NCBI GenBank assembly: GCA_949358305.1
Contig: OX442316.1
Span: 16,056,001 to 16,120,000, forward strand
DNA from: Strigamia acuminata
Taxonomy: Eukaryota > Arthropoda > Chilopoda > Geophilomorpha > Linotaeniidae
Direction: 5' to 3'
Length of the DNA stretch: 64,000 nucleotides
Every line of letters starts with the position of its first letter. Position 1 is the stretch's first letter. Below, piece after piece: positions 35,369 to 46,500 of the stretch. The translations under genes were made by a program, and so were the position numbers. The notes under the pieces were generated by a model. It made no database searches and had not been told where the DNA came from. It saw only the letters and a program-made list of their open reading frames with translations.

Positions 35369-38300
35369 ATGTCAAAAAGAAAAAGTACAAAAGCAAGAAT
35401 CTGGCAAAGTGCTCGGCGAAAGAAGAGGACCTGTAACCACTTAAAAAAGTTTTATGGCTTACCAAAAACTAAAAAGTAATTTATTTATTTGAAATTTTAT
35501 ATTATTTTAATTCTGGGTCATATTTTTGGATGTCGGGTCACTTTGGTGCCGATTATTTCGATGCCTAACCAAAAAAAACCCTAAATTTTCACCCAAATTT
35601 ATTGATGGATTACTTCGGCGCCATCATTTCATCGTCAATCTCTTCGTCGCCAATCATTGCTTTGGCAATCACTTCGTCACCGCTCATTTCTTTGGCAATC
35701 ACTTCGTCACCGCTCATTTCTTTGGCAATCACTACATTGACTGTCGGCCGTACGTTTTTGACTGTCGACCGTCAGCTTTCGACTGTCGGCCGTACGTTTT
35801 CGATGTCGGCCGTACGTTTTCGATGTCAGCCATACGTTTTCAACTGTTGGCCGACGACTGTCGGCCGTCAGCTGTCGCGGCATTTGTATATATATATTTT
35901 TTTTTATAAATTGTAATAAAAATCACGAAACAAAACATAAATTGCACAAATTGCAACACACACTCGGTGTATGGCAGCGATGGTCACGACAGCTGACTGC
36001 CGATTGGCGGGGAATTTGTTTGAGATTGGCGGGCCATACGTTTTCGACTGTTGGACGTCGACTGTCGACAGCTGTTTTTATGCACTTTTTGGCTAGTTTT
36101 CATGCGAGTTTTGGCCAGTTTTCATGCGACACGTTTTTCCGGCAAATTTTATAGGTGTTTGCAGGGGAATTTGAGGGGAATTTGTTTGAGATTGGCGGGG
36201 AATTTGTTGGAGATTGGCGGCAAATTTGACACGTTTTTGAGGGGAATTTGTTGGAGATTGGCGGCAAATTTGACACGTTTTTGAGGGAAATTTGTTTGAG
36301 ATTGGCGGGGAATTTGTTTGAGATTGGCGGCAAATTTGACACGTTTTTGCGCAAATTTGACACGTTTTTGAGGGGAATTTGTTTGAGATTGGCGGCAAAT
36401 TTGACACGTTTTTGAGGGAAATTTGTTTGAGATTGGCGGGGAATTTGTTTGAGATTGGCGGCAAATTTGACACGAATTTGCGGCCGTACGTTTTCGATGT
36501 TGGCCATACGTTTTCGACTGTTGGACGTCGACTGTCGGCAGTCAGCTGTCGCGGCCATCAGCTGTCTACTGTCGGCCGGTTTTCTACTAATTTCCGTAAA
36601 AAAAAATTGCAAATGCATTTGTATATTTATATTTATAAATTTTAATAAAAATCACCAAACAAAACACAAATTGCACAAATTGCAACACACACGCGTTGTA
36701 TGGCAGCGATGGTCACAACAGCTGTTTTCATGCGCTTTTTGGCCAATATTTATGCGATGTTTGACCACCAATTCTGGTGCGATTTTTGGGAATATTTTAT
36801 ACGATTTTTAGGCAAGACAGAAATAAAGATATAAAAATTTTGTCAAAGATTTTATTTGTTTTTGTACCAAATGTCATACGATTTTGGGCAAGATTTCTTC
36901 CAATTTTTGGCCATTTTTTATGCGTTTCGGGTCTGTTTTCAGGCGCTTTTTGGCCAGTTTCAAAGCGATTTTTGGCCAATATTTATGAGATGTTTGGCAA
37001 CAAATATGCTGTGAATATGCGGCAATAAGCCGTGAATTATTATTGGCAAGTAATCGTGTGATTTTGGGAATGATTTCAACCGATTTTGTACAAGATTTGT
37101 TGTGATTTTGTGCAAGATTTGTTGCGATTTTGGGTAGAATTTGTTGCGATTTTTGGCCAGATTATGTGCAATCTTGGGCCAGAGATTATGTGCCATCTTG
37201 GGCCAGTTTTGGTGCAATTTAGGCCAAGATTTGCTGCGATTTTGGGGAACTTCTTGCCCTTTATTGTTGGCAAGAAGTTGTACGATTATGGCAATGAAAT
37301 TAGCTGTTTTGTGCAAAATTTTGTTCGATTTTGGCCAATAATTTAAACTATTTTTGGTCAATGTTTCTGAGATTTTGGGGACACTTTTATACAATTTTGG
37401 ACCAGTTTTGGTTGAAATTTTGGGCCAGGTTAGGTGCGATTTTGGGTCGAATTTGGTACGATTTTGGGCCAGATTTGGTGCGATTTTATGCATTTGGACC
37501 AGTTTTGGTGGCAATTTTGGGCCAGATTAGGTGCGATTTTATGCAAGACAAATATAAAAATATAAAAACTTTAAAAATAATTGACCCAACATTAATTTGT
37601 ATTTTAAAAAAAAATTAATAGTGAATTCGAGGATCCTGAAAGCATTGAAATTGATGGGCAGTCAGAAATGGATTCAATGCTACTGTCACATTTGAGTTTT
37701 CAAAATGAGAATACTCCAATTGCAAATGAATGTGCTGTTGATCATGGAAGTGATCATTCATTTCAATTGCCAAATTCTACTGATGAATTTGACAGTGCAC
37801 ATCTTAAAATTGGAGAGTTATGTTCAACACCTAGGCCTGGTCGAAATCAAGGAGGTGACTCTCCTATAGAGATGAATACACCAATCAGTGATGAAGTTGC
37901 TGGTTCATACAGCCAAGAAAGTGAAAGGTATTCATACATCACAAAGTCAATTCTTTTACTGTGTTACAAAATTATTTTTTTTCAGTTACTTGGGTCGACG
38001 TATTGTTGACATAGGACATGTATTTTCTGCTATCAAAACCATATCAGATCACGATCCATTTGACTGCTCATTTAAAGATATGGACCTTGTCAATGAAAGC
38101 AGGGAAGGGCTGCATACAGTTTGGACATTTGTGTGCAAACTGTGTAATTTACGTAAGAAGATACGGAGTGAACCCATCGATGATGGGAAAATGAATTCGA
38201 ATGAATCTGCAGTTTCGGGAATATTAACAACAGGAGGTGGCTATTCCCAATTAGAAGAAGTCCTGACTGTGCTTGATGTGCCAGTTATGGCAAAACAAAC

Positions 38301-40488
38301 ATACAATAAGACTCAGGCAACTCTGGGAAATGTGTATCAGAAAGCAGCAATGGAAGAAATGATTTCAGCTGGGAAAGAAGAAGCAGAACTTGCTACTGCA
38401 AGCAGTGATTTGGACACTGATGGAATTCCACTGATAACTGTGATTGCTGATGGTTCTTGGGCAACTCGTTCTTACGGAACGAAATACAACTCTTCATCTG
38501 GCGTGGTAACAATCGGAAATTTATTTTTTATACTTTTTTTAAAATTTCTTAATTTTTGCACATTTCAGGCAATAATAATGGGTGCCAGAACTAAAAAAAT
38601 TCTGTTTGCTGCAATAAGGAATAAGTACTGCTCGACTTGTACCTTTTATGACACAAAGCAAGAAACTACACCTGAACATCGATGTTACAAAAACTGGACA
38701 GGTAGTTCTGGTGGGATGGAAGCCGATGGAATTGTTGAAGGCTTTCAACGAAGTTTGGAAATGCATGGCGTCAGATTCGCTCGGCTTATCGGAGATGGAG
38801 ATAGTAGTGTCTACAAAAGACTTTTGGATGCAATGCCGTACGGACATGCTTTGATCATTGAAAAAATAGAATGTCGAAATCACATTCTGCGAAACTATTG
38901 TAATAAGATCAGAGATATTGCAGGCAACACCAAGCTGGGAACACCAGCACTACGACGAATTATTAGTGGACAAGTACTCCGTCTTAGAACTGCTGTGCAA
39001 AAAGCAGTTCAGTATCGAAAGCAACAAAATGAATTAACACTTTCTGAAAGAACACAATTACTGAAGAAGGATGTTAAAAATGGCCCGTATCACGTGTTTG
39101 GTGACCACACTAACTGTGCTAATTATTTTTGCTCTGGGCCAAAAGAAAGTGAAACAAACCTCGTACAGCAATTGTCAGCAACAGGACTTTTTTCAGAGAT
39201 GCTAAAAGTAGTGGAAAGAGTGCATAATAATGCTTTTAGCTTAATCCACGATGTGACTAACAATATAGTGGAAAATGCGAATTCAGTAATAGCAAAGTTT
39301 ATAGGAGGAAAACGAGTTAACTTCAGTCGTGGGCACTCATACCAAAGTCGTTGTGAAGCTGCTGTAGTTTCAATCAACTCCAACAACAACCTACACGGCA
39401 GAGTTCATGAAGTGATGTTTAACCGCAGTCCTAGGAAATTCACTGCTTCATTTATTAGCAGACGTCAAGATAAAAAAAACTATAACATTGAAGCACGAAA
39501 GGCTGCTGCTCTGAAACCACGAAAGAAAACTTCAAACATTCTACCAATGGGAGATGCAGATTATGGAAAGAATGCCCAACAACCTGACATGGACACCACA
39601 ATCTATGAAGAGGAAAAAAAGAAGATACTGAAAAGTTTACAAGTCTCTTTAGATCAGAGGAACGACATAGAAAAGATAACTGTTGGTCAAGCCATGTCAC
39701 CTGTTTGGCTGCAGGAACGACAACGAAGATTGACAGCCTCAGTGTACGGAAAAATCTGTAAAATGAGGCCTTCAACTTCATGCAAAACCAATGTTCATAC
39801 CATTTTATATTCTGCTGTAAAAACTCAGGGCATGCGTTATGGAAATGACAGTGAGCCATTTGCTATAGCAAAGTTTGAACAAGTGTATGGGTTGAAAACA
39901 ATTGCATGTGGGCTATTTGTGGATCTGGAGAAGGGATACTTGGGAGCCAGTCCTGATGCCATAATTGGAACAGATGCAATTGTTGAAGTGAAGTGCCCAT
40001 CATGTGCGAAGAATTTGACACCTTTGCAGGCAGTTGAGGGAAAAAAAATCACTTACTGCTCAATTCAAAACGGCAAGCTATTCCTAAAACCGACCCATGA
40101 GTATTATTACCAAATTCAGGGACAGCTGCACATTACTAGAAAATTAAAGTGTTATTTTGTTTTATGGACACCTTTGGGAATGTCAGTTGAAGAAATTGTA
40201 AGAGATGACGCATTTTGGGAAAACAACATGAAGGAACAATTGGACAAATTTTATTTAAACTGTTTGTTGCCCGAAATTGTGGACCCCAGGCATACAAGGA
40301 ATATGCCGATACGAGACCCTGACTATATTCTAAATGCTCAAACCAAACAGAAAGAAAATAAAAATATTGCATTACAAAAGAAAAGAAATCAAGACGAAAT
40401 AATTGATGAGCAAACAGAAGAAAACAATCACCAAACAACGGGTAATGAAAATATACAGCCAAAGCAAGATAGGAAACGCAAAAAGTAA
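35369..40488 (+). CDS. Transposase: Mutator-like DDE domain fused to YqaJ-type nuclease, 950 aa
   Basis: Spliced gene with exons 35369-35475, 37622-37927, 37986-38505 and 38569-40488. All introns are GT-AG and phases match (2, 2, 0). The last intron is 63 bp without a stop, so the ORF also reads through it. Exon 1 encodes a very basic start (MSKRKSTKARIW, ARRKKR). The transposase core has D293 (IADGSW), a C332-x2-C335...H348/C350 cluster, D387/D389 (IGDGDSS), C413-x2-H416 (ECRNH) and E546 (NIVENANS), then IAKFIGGKRVNFSRG, typical of the animal Mutator-like domain. The C-terminal third (about 690-880) is a YqaJ/lambda-exonuclease fold: RRLTAS, E740, SPD774, E784-x-K786 and QIQGQ. A lysine/arginine-rich tail ends the protein. 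The nuclease may process ends or the donor break; that role is inference. Starts at 37668 or 37888 would lose exon 1 and are less likely. Confidence 0.88.
35640..35885. repeat. Tandem repeats in transposase intron 1, left part
   Basis: Two and a half copies of a 30-bp unit (CTTTGGCAATCACTTCGTCA) are followed by about six copies of GTCGGCCGTACGTTTTCGA-type units. The same GGCCGTACGTTTTCGA words recur at 36015-36060 and 36480-36570. Confidence 0.8.
36165..36475. repeat. 22/44-bp array in transposase intron 1
   Basis: Copies of GGGAATTTGTTTGAGATTGG alternate with GGCGGCAAATTTGACACG, giving a 44-bp higher-order period. The open frames across it (both strands) are by-products of the repeat. Confidence 0.85.
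36890..37555. repeat. Left member of the inverted tandem-array pair
   Basis: Diverged roughly 20-22-bp units such as GATTTTGGGCCAGATTTGGT, plus a GGCAAGAAGTTG motif at about 37270. It is the inverted counterpart of the array downstream of the transposase gene, which carries CAACTTCTTGCC at about 40692. Confidence 0.7.
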
Positions 40489-40524
40489 AAATTGTAAAAA
40501 TATCTAATAAAGTAATGGAAATTC

Positions 40525-40650
40525 ATAAATATTTTGAATAAATTCATTTCAAATTGTAAATATTTTGAATAAATTCATTTCAAATTGGAAATATTTTGAA
40601 TAAATTTATTTCAAATTGTAAATATTTTGAATAAATTCATTTCAAATTGT
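40525..40650. repeat. 31-bp tandem repeat after the transposase stop codon
   Basis: About four copies of a 31-bp unit containing AAATATTTTGAATAAATTCA. The AATAAA words here could serve as polyadenylation signals for the transposase transcript. Confidence 0.85.
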
Positions 40651-40779
40651 AAATGTATCGAATAAACTCACGTGAAATCATATAAATTATCACAACTTCT
40701 TGCCAATAAGAATGGGCAAGAAGTTTCCCAAAAGTCGCAACAAATCGTTTCAAAATTGTACATAATCTGACCCAAATTT

Positions 40780-41485
40780 GCATCAAATCACGGCAAATTC
40801 ACGGCAAATTCACGGCAAATTCGCCGCAAATTCGCCCCAAATTTGCCACAAATTCACGGCAAATACGTCCCAAACTTGCCGCAAATTCGCCCCAAACTTG
40901 CCGCAAATTCGCCCCAAACTTGCCGCAAATTCGCCCCAAATTCGTCGCAAATTCGCCCCAAATTCGCCGCAAATTTGCCACAAATTCACGGCAAATTCGC
41001 TCCAAACTTGCCGCAAATTGGCCCCAAACTTGCCGCAAATTGGCCCCAAACTTGCCGCAAATTCGCCCCAAATTCGTCGCAAATTCGCCGCAAATTTGCC
41101 ACAAATTCACGGCAAATACGTCCCAAACTTGCCGCAAATTCGCCCCAAACTTGCCGCAAATTCGCCCCAAACTTGCCGCAAATTCGCCCCAAACTTGCCG
41201 CAAATTCGCCGCAAATTCGCCGCAAATTCGCCGCAAATTTGCAGCAAATTCGCCCCAAACTTGCCGCAAATGCGCCCCAAATTCATCGCAAATTTGCCAC
41301 AAATTCGCCCCAAATACGTCCCAAACTTGCCGCAAATTCGTCCCAAATTCGCCGCAAATTCAAAGTAAACTTGCCCTAAATTCACAGCAAATATTCCGCA
41401 AATTCACAGCAAATTTTCCGCAAATTCACGATAAATTTGCCAGAAAATCACGGCAAATACACAGCAAAGTTGTGCAAATTCACGA
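40780..41485. repeat. 11/22-bp satellite array, right member of the inverted pair
   Basis: Units GCAAATTCGCC and CCAAACTTGCC (11 bp) alternate to give 22-bp repeats with occasional CACAAATTCACGG variants. Eleven is not a multiple of three and the unit has no stop, so long open frames appear on both strands. I do not regard these as genes. Confidence 0.92.
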
Positions 41486-41803
41486 CTATTTGCCAATAAT
41501 AATTGTAATTAACCTTTGAAAAAATCAAAATTATTACATTAAATTTTTTTTATTAAAATCTATTTTTTTTTATCACAACTGAAAAATCAAAATTCTGGCC
41601 AAAAGTTTATTCTGAATAGCATTTATTTATTTTTTAAATAAAAAACACTTGACCCCTTTAATACCCACAACCCCTTTTAATTCCAAGAAAGGATTAAGTT
41701 GGAACCCCTTTTATGCACTACTTTCTAGTGTGTGATAATATTGTAGGTGATTTGGTTTTAGTAATCAGCGCCATCTATTGACCAAAACATGTCAAAATAA
41801 TAA

Positions 41804-41817
41804 GGTAGGCTAGCCCC
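41804..41817 (-). repeat. Transposon right terminal inverted repeat
   Basis: GGTAGGCTAGCCCC, the exact inverted copy of 34858-34871, followed by TTAA at 41818-41821. Confidence 0.9.
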
Positions 41818-41821
41818 TTAA

Positions 41822-42955
41822 TGCCGTGTTATTTGATGTTGAGGATCTATTTTCGAAATTGAGGAAGTTTTTCAGTGACGAGCTGTTTACTCGCTCAGAT
41901 TTTGGTTAGACAAAAATATAAATAAAAATAAAAACCAAAAATTTGGAATAAATCGAGAAGTTTCACTTTTGTCAGATCTTTAAAGGTCATAGGAAGAGAA
42001 AAATAAAAATTGACGAGAAGATTATTTACTTTCGTAAAGTAAAAATGGAGGACGTTTAACAATTTTCCAAAGTTTAAACGAACGATATAAAATTCTAGAA
42101 ACAATTGAACAAGTATAAACAATGGATTTGGTCTAATATGACCTTTAAAGCAGTTATTTTGGATGGTTTAGAAACTACAGTCGTCGACCGGTTATTTTGA
42201 TGCCAAATTCAAACTGCGCATCCCATTTTGTGTAGGCGATTTCCTTATTCCTGTTGTTATTTAGCGGTATTAAGCCTGATAATGCTAAAATTAAGTAAAT
42301 AAACAACAATAAGCTCATTAACGAAACTGATTCATAGCGCTGGTAGGGAAATTTTGTTGCTTTATTTCCTTGTATGCAAATAAGCTTGACAATCACCATT
42401 TTAAATTCATGCGCAGAATGTTATGCGCAGTTTGAATTTGGCATCAAGATACCCAGCGTGAACTTTCGTGTTAGGTTAGTTTTGATATTTGATGCTTATT
42501 ATGTTTGTGTGCTCATTGCATAGCAACCGCCCCTCCTTGTAATCTTAGAGCTTTTTGGTTTCACTCTTAATATGGATTAATGCGTTGTTTGAGTTGCTGT
42601 TCTTTCACAATTATAACATATAGTTATCTGAATTTAGAATTGGAATTGTCTTCAAGGCTTTTTTTTTTGCAAATAAAACCAGATTTATCATAGTTGTTGC
42701 AAACCTTCAATTTACAAGCAAAAAATAACCTCAGATCAAACCTGATAAGACCTCAATTAGGTTGTAGAAGTTTCCCCAGTTTCATTGTAATTACAGTCTG
42801 TTGACTTTTCTACTCATCTTTATTAGAAAGGATGATCCATCACTGAATCATCATTTCCTGGGATAAAAAATTTAAATAAATAAAAAATATTGGGCAATGT
42901 CATTAATCTAGTTGGGTAGTCATGCAAAGAAAGCTACAAATGTTTTTCCACTTAC
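41822..42955. other. Non-coding stretch between transposon and orphan SLC5 exon
   Basis: No downstream SLC5 exon (for example YLERRF or YAPALALS) can be found here on either strand, and no paired terminal repeat. AT-rich. Confidence 0.6.
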
Positions 42956-43321
42956 TTCATAAGCACTGAGACACTGCAGCTTGTAAAAAAGAGGCAGATA
43001 GAAAGCAGATGTGATGAAGATGGTTAGTGTGAATCCAGTACACAGCCACCAAAAAGAAATACCATGGATATACACATCCACTGGTACACCAAGAAGAGTT
43101 ATTGCTGACATGAAGCTTGCCAACAAGCTCAAGGCAACTGGTGTGACACTCATTTGTCTTCCACCCAGGAGAAACTCATTTGTTGTTGTCTGTCTTTTTC
43201 CAGCAAATGTAAAGTAAATTCCTATAGCTGTGCTCAGCACAAGCAATGAACTTAAGACTATGTAGTCCCAAACAGTGAATAATTGGCTAAATGTTTGTGT
43301 TTTTGAGGTTGATAGATGCAT
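42956..43321 (-). CDS. Orphan first exon of an SLC5-type symporter (122 codons)
   Basis: Starts with ATG (43321), has no stop, and ends at a consensus GTAAGT donor in phase 0 after LSAYE, exactly like exon 1 of the complete neighbours. Landmarks are TVWDYIVLSSLLVLSTAIGI (TM1), RQTTTNEFLLGGRQM and [16 protein letters not shown]. No exons 2-15 follow before the transposon. It may be a relic of a lost paralogue. Alternatively it may be an alternative first exon that splices over the transposon to exon 2 of the 647-aa gene (33823), whose phase fits. Confidence 0.7.
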
Positions 43322-43564
43322 GATGTGTTTGGTGTAATGATGATGGATTCAATTGGAATGTAAATTAATAAATATATTAACTGCATTGGTTTAGTATACT
43401 ATCTTTAAAGATGTACAATGAAAAGTATACCGGTAATATATATTTTTATTGCTGCAGGTAATTTATACTGTTGTGTTATACGGATTAAAACCTCTGGTGA
43501 AAGAAATGTGCAATTGAGAAATTTTGATATATTTATTTGATAAATTATTTATTTTCTATTCTTG

Positions 43565-46500
43565 TCAATCTGTATAGGCATTGGAAGCTGCGATTTTGTG
43601 TTTGCCGCTGCCATTTAGTGCTAGCTCTGCATCAGTGGGTTGTCGTACCTTGAATATAAACAAAATAAAGCAGTTCAAAATAGGTGCGTTCAATTCTAAA
43701 TGGTTTTCCCCGTTTTTGCCGTTTTTCAACACCGGATGTAGACGCATTTGACGTCACATTTCGGAAATCGGTTTTTCTGAAAACGGATTTCATGAAAACC
43801 AGAAAATCGTGGTTTTCATGGATGCTCTATGTTGAAAACCGTTTTCATCGTTTTCGGAAAACAATGAAAAACGGTTTTTGAAAGCTATTTTAGAATTGAA
43901 TGCACCTATTGTGTTTGTTCAAGTGGGCAAATTTTTACTGCTTCCTTGCGTTTGCCCTTTTACGTAGAGGATCACATGAGGTGGTTAAGGAAATCCGGGC
44001 TCGTGGTGACTCAACATCATTTATATTGGACAGAATCGTACCGACGTTTGTGTTTTAAAGTAAAATAAGTAGATTGTGCACGAATAATTATTCACACAAG
44101 GGGTGAAGAATGTCTACAGGCATGTTCAATAACTTGTTCTTATTCGGAGGAATACGGTACCAGGTGCATTCAATCTTTAAAAGACGAATCATCATCTTAA
44201 ATTGCTTAAAGAAGTTAACTTAAAGAAGTGAATTTTTGATTGAACACACTAAAAACTGAACAGAATTAATAAGATGGCTACCCACAACATGTGGTAACAA
44301 TAGCTAATGGCCGGTGCGGAAGAGATAAGTCACTTTTACAAGTGATTTCAATTTCACTTAATCTTAATTCTCTTATTTGAATTCCTTCAAGTTGATTTCT
44401 CAGTGATATGGTATAAAATATGTTTCATCCTGTTTGCAGTAGTCATTTCAAACGAATAAGTCGATTTGTCTTTTGAAGATTGAACGCACCTATTGCTTTT
44501 AACCCTCAGATGGACAATCTCCAAAGACGATAGTTTGGTGCCCACAATGTACCTATTCACCGAGTTCAATTTTACCAGCTTCAATGCTTGCGTGAGATGA
44601 TCCCCGCTATCAACTTGTTTGCGCAGGCTCTTAAATTCTACCCGCTTCCTTATGTTTACACTTTTTGGGTAATTTTGTCGAAAAGATTTTCAACTATTAC
44701 CTTTTTCCAACCACACCGTAGAATTCTCAACACATTTTCGGGTAAACAACAGCAACACTTATCGAAAAGTGGGCAGATTAAATCAGGATCTAACTTTTCT
44801 GGATCTTGGAGTCCTAAAAGGTTATTTCTTAATAATATTTAAATGTGGTAAACGATAGAAAAATTGATAAAAATTACCTGTAGCAAAGCTCACAATGCTT
44901 CCAACTATGACAACTGTTACATTGGCGATTAAACCATACCACAGATAAGACACTTTATAAATAGCCAAAACACTATAATAAGAAAACGAAGAAATAAATT
45001 GTTCATTAAGTTTCAAGCGTTAAGTTTTACTGTGAATCACTAGGTGGCGCTGAACTCAATGTATCATTGATTAGCATTGAAGTATTATTAAAAATGCATC
45101 CAGAAGTTGATCTTACAGGTACTGGTGTAATGATGTCATCTTTATAGATTTGAGCTCCTGTAGCTATCCAAAATGTAACTGCAAGACCACTGAACAAGCC
45201 AAATCCAGCACCCTGAAAGCAGTGGTGAAATAATAAGACTTCCAAATAGCTTGTGAATACCATGTAAGGTCACGTACCATTGAGTTTGCATATGGGAAAA
45301 AAATGCCTAGAGAAAACACTCCCAGTAATGGGCCTCCAAATACTCCCAATAAGCTTAAAGCTGCCTATAGAAATTAATTTGTATTTTACATGATAATTGA
45401 AATAACTAAAATACCTGTAAGATATTGCCTAATTGTTCAGCAACTGCAACTAGTGCAATGCAAAAAGCACCGTAGGAAAAAGCTGTTTTGAGATGGAAAC
45501 AAAGTTGTTATTTCTATGTTGGTTTTGGTGTTTTATGTTGGTTTTTTACCAAGTATTTTTGAAATGATTGTAGCTCTTCGATCGGTCAAGCGTGGATAGC
45601 AACATCTGACGAAATCCTCAAGAGTGACCGCTGCCAACGAATTCCAACACGCAGATATGGTGCTGGATGGAGAAATTGTATTGGAATACTGGAACAAAAC
45701 GATGTTTGGTAACGTTACCTGAGTGATCCACTGAATATCCCGGCCACGAAGAACCCGGGAGCGCCTGGAAGTGAACCCAGAGCATCCATGACAAATAACG
45801 GTAAGAGCTGAAAACATTATAAGTTTCATGTATTTTTTATTCTGTCGAAGAGGGCATAATAGTCCAGTAAAAATGTCCCCTGAATTCGGTTTTGCCGAAA
45901 AAAACTCAATTTAAATTTGTCTCAAATAAGCAGTTAGGTGCATTCAAAAAGTCTAAAACGTATGCAAAACTCGTTTCGTGTTTGCGCGTGACGTCATTCC
46001 CATCTCGCGATTAAGTTCACGTTTGTCAACGTGGTAACGCGTTTGTGTTCACGTTCACTGCAATTTTTTTCAAGGCGAACTTAAGCTTACTTGTTAGTTC
46101 AAGTTCACGAAATTGAACCAAAAGTTCACATTCACTTTAAAAAATTTTTTTTTTAAATTGACATGTTTTTTGTTTCATTTTGTGCATTGCAGATTGAAAA
46201 AACCACTTTTTTTTTAGAAAAGCAGTAGTTTTCATGGCTTTTTATGATGAAAACGGCTGTTTTCGAATGGAATATGAACATTTTGATGATAAAAACATCA
46301 TCAAAACGTTTAAAATTATGATTTTTCCAACTAAAAGTAATGTTTTTGCGACATGGTGAACATCAACTAACAGTTTGCGTTCGATTCAACACTGCAAATA
46401 AGATGAAATATAAAAAATGATAAAATGAGAGGTGGATGAATATATTTTTTGTCTATTATCGGGCCATCTCGGTAGTCTGTTATTCCTAAACGCGCAACAA

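Larger units (their letters stand above)
34858..41817 (+). mobile_element. Complete 6.96-kb DNA transposon: Mutator-like transposase + YqaJ nuclease, TTAA target
   Basis: Ends are a perfect 14-bp inverted repeat, GGGGCTAGCCTACC (34858-34871 and 41804-41817), flanked by TTAA on both sides. It encloses one intact four-exon gene (35369-40488). The gene is bracketed by related tandem arrays in opposite orientation (about 36900-37550 and 40780-41480). The element sits between a complete SLC5 gene and an orphan SLC5 first exon. The TTAA target is typical of piggyBac and Kolobok elements, whereas Mutator-type elements usually duplicate 8-9 bp, so the superfamily is not obvious from the termini. The coding frame and both termini are intact, which suggests a young, possibly active copy. 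Confidence 0.9.

Noticed and set aside
36093-37514. ORFs of 126-184 aa on the minus strand and smaller ones on plus
   Set aside because: They lie in tandem repeats of the transposase intron, and the protein is just the repeat unit read out.
37888-37985. Start of the 866-codon transposase ORF at 37888
   Set aside because: Positions 37928-37985 are an intron, and the upstream exon in another frame joins it in phase. The true start is better placed at 35369.
40778-41519. Long overlapping ORFs on both strands (up to 199 aa)
   Set aside because: They are translations of the 11/22-bp satellite, periodic every 11 residues and open in several frames at once.
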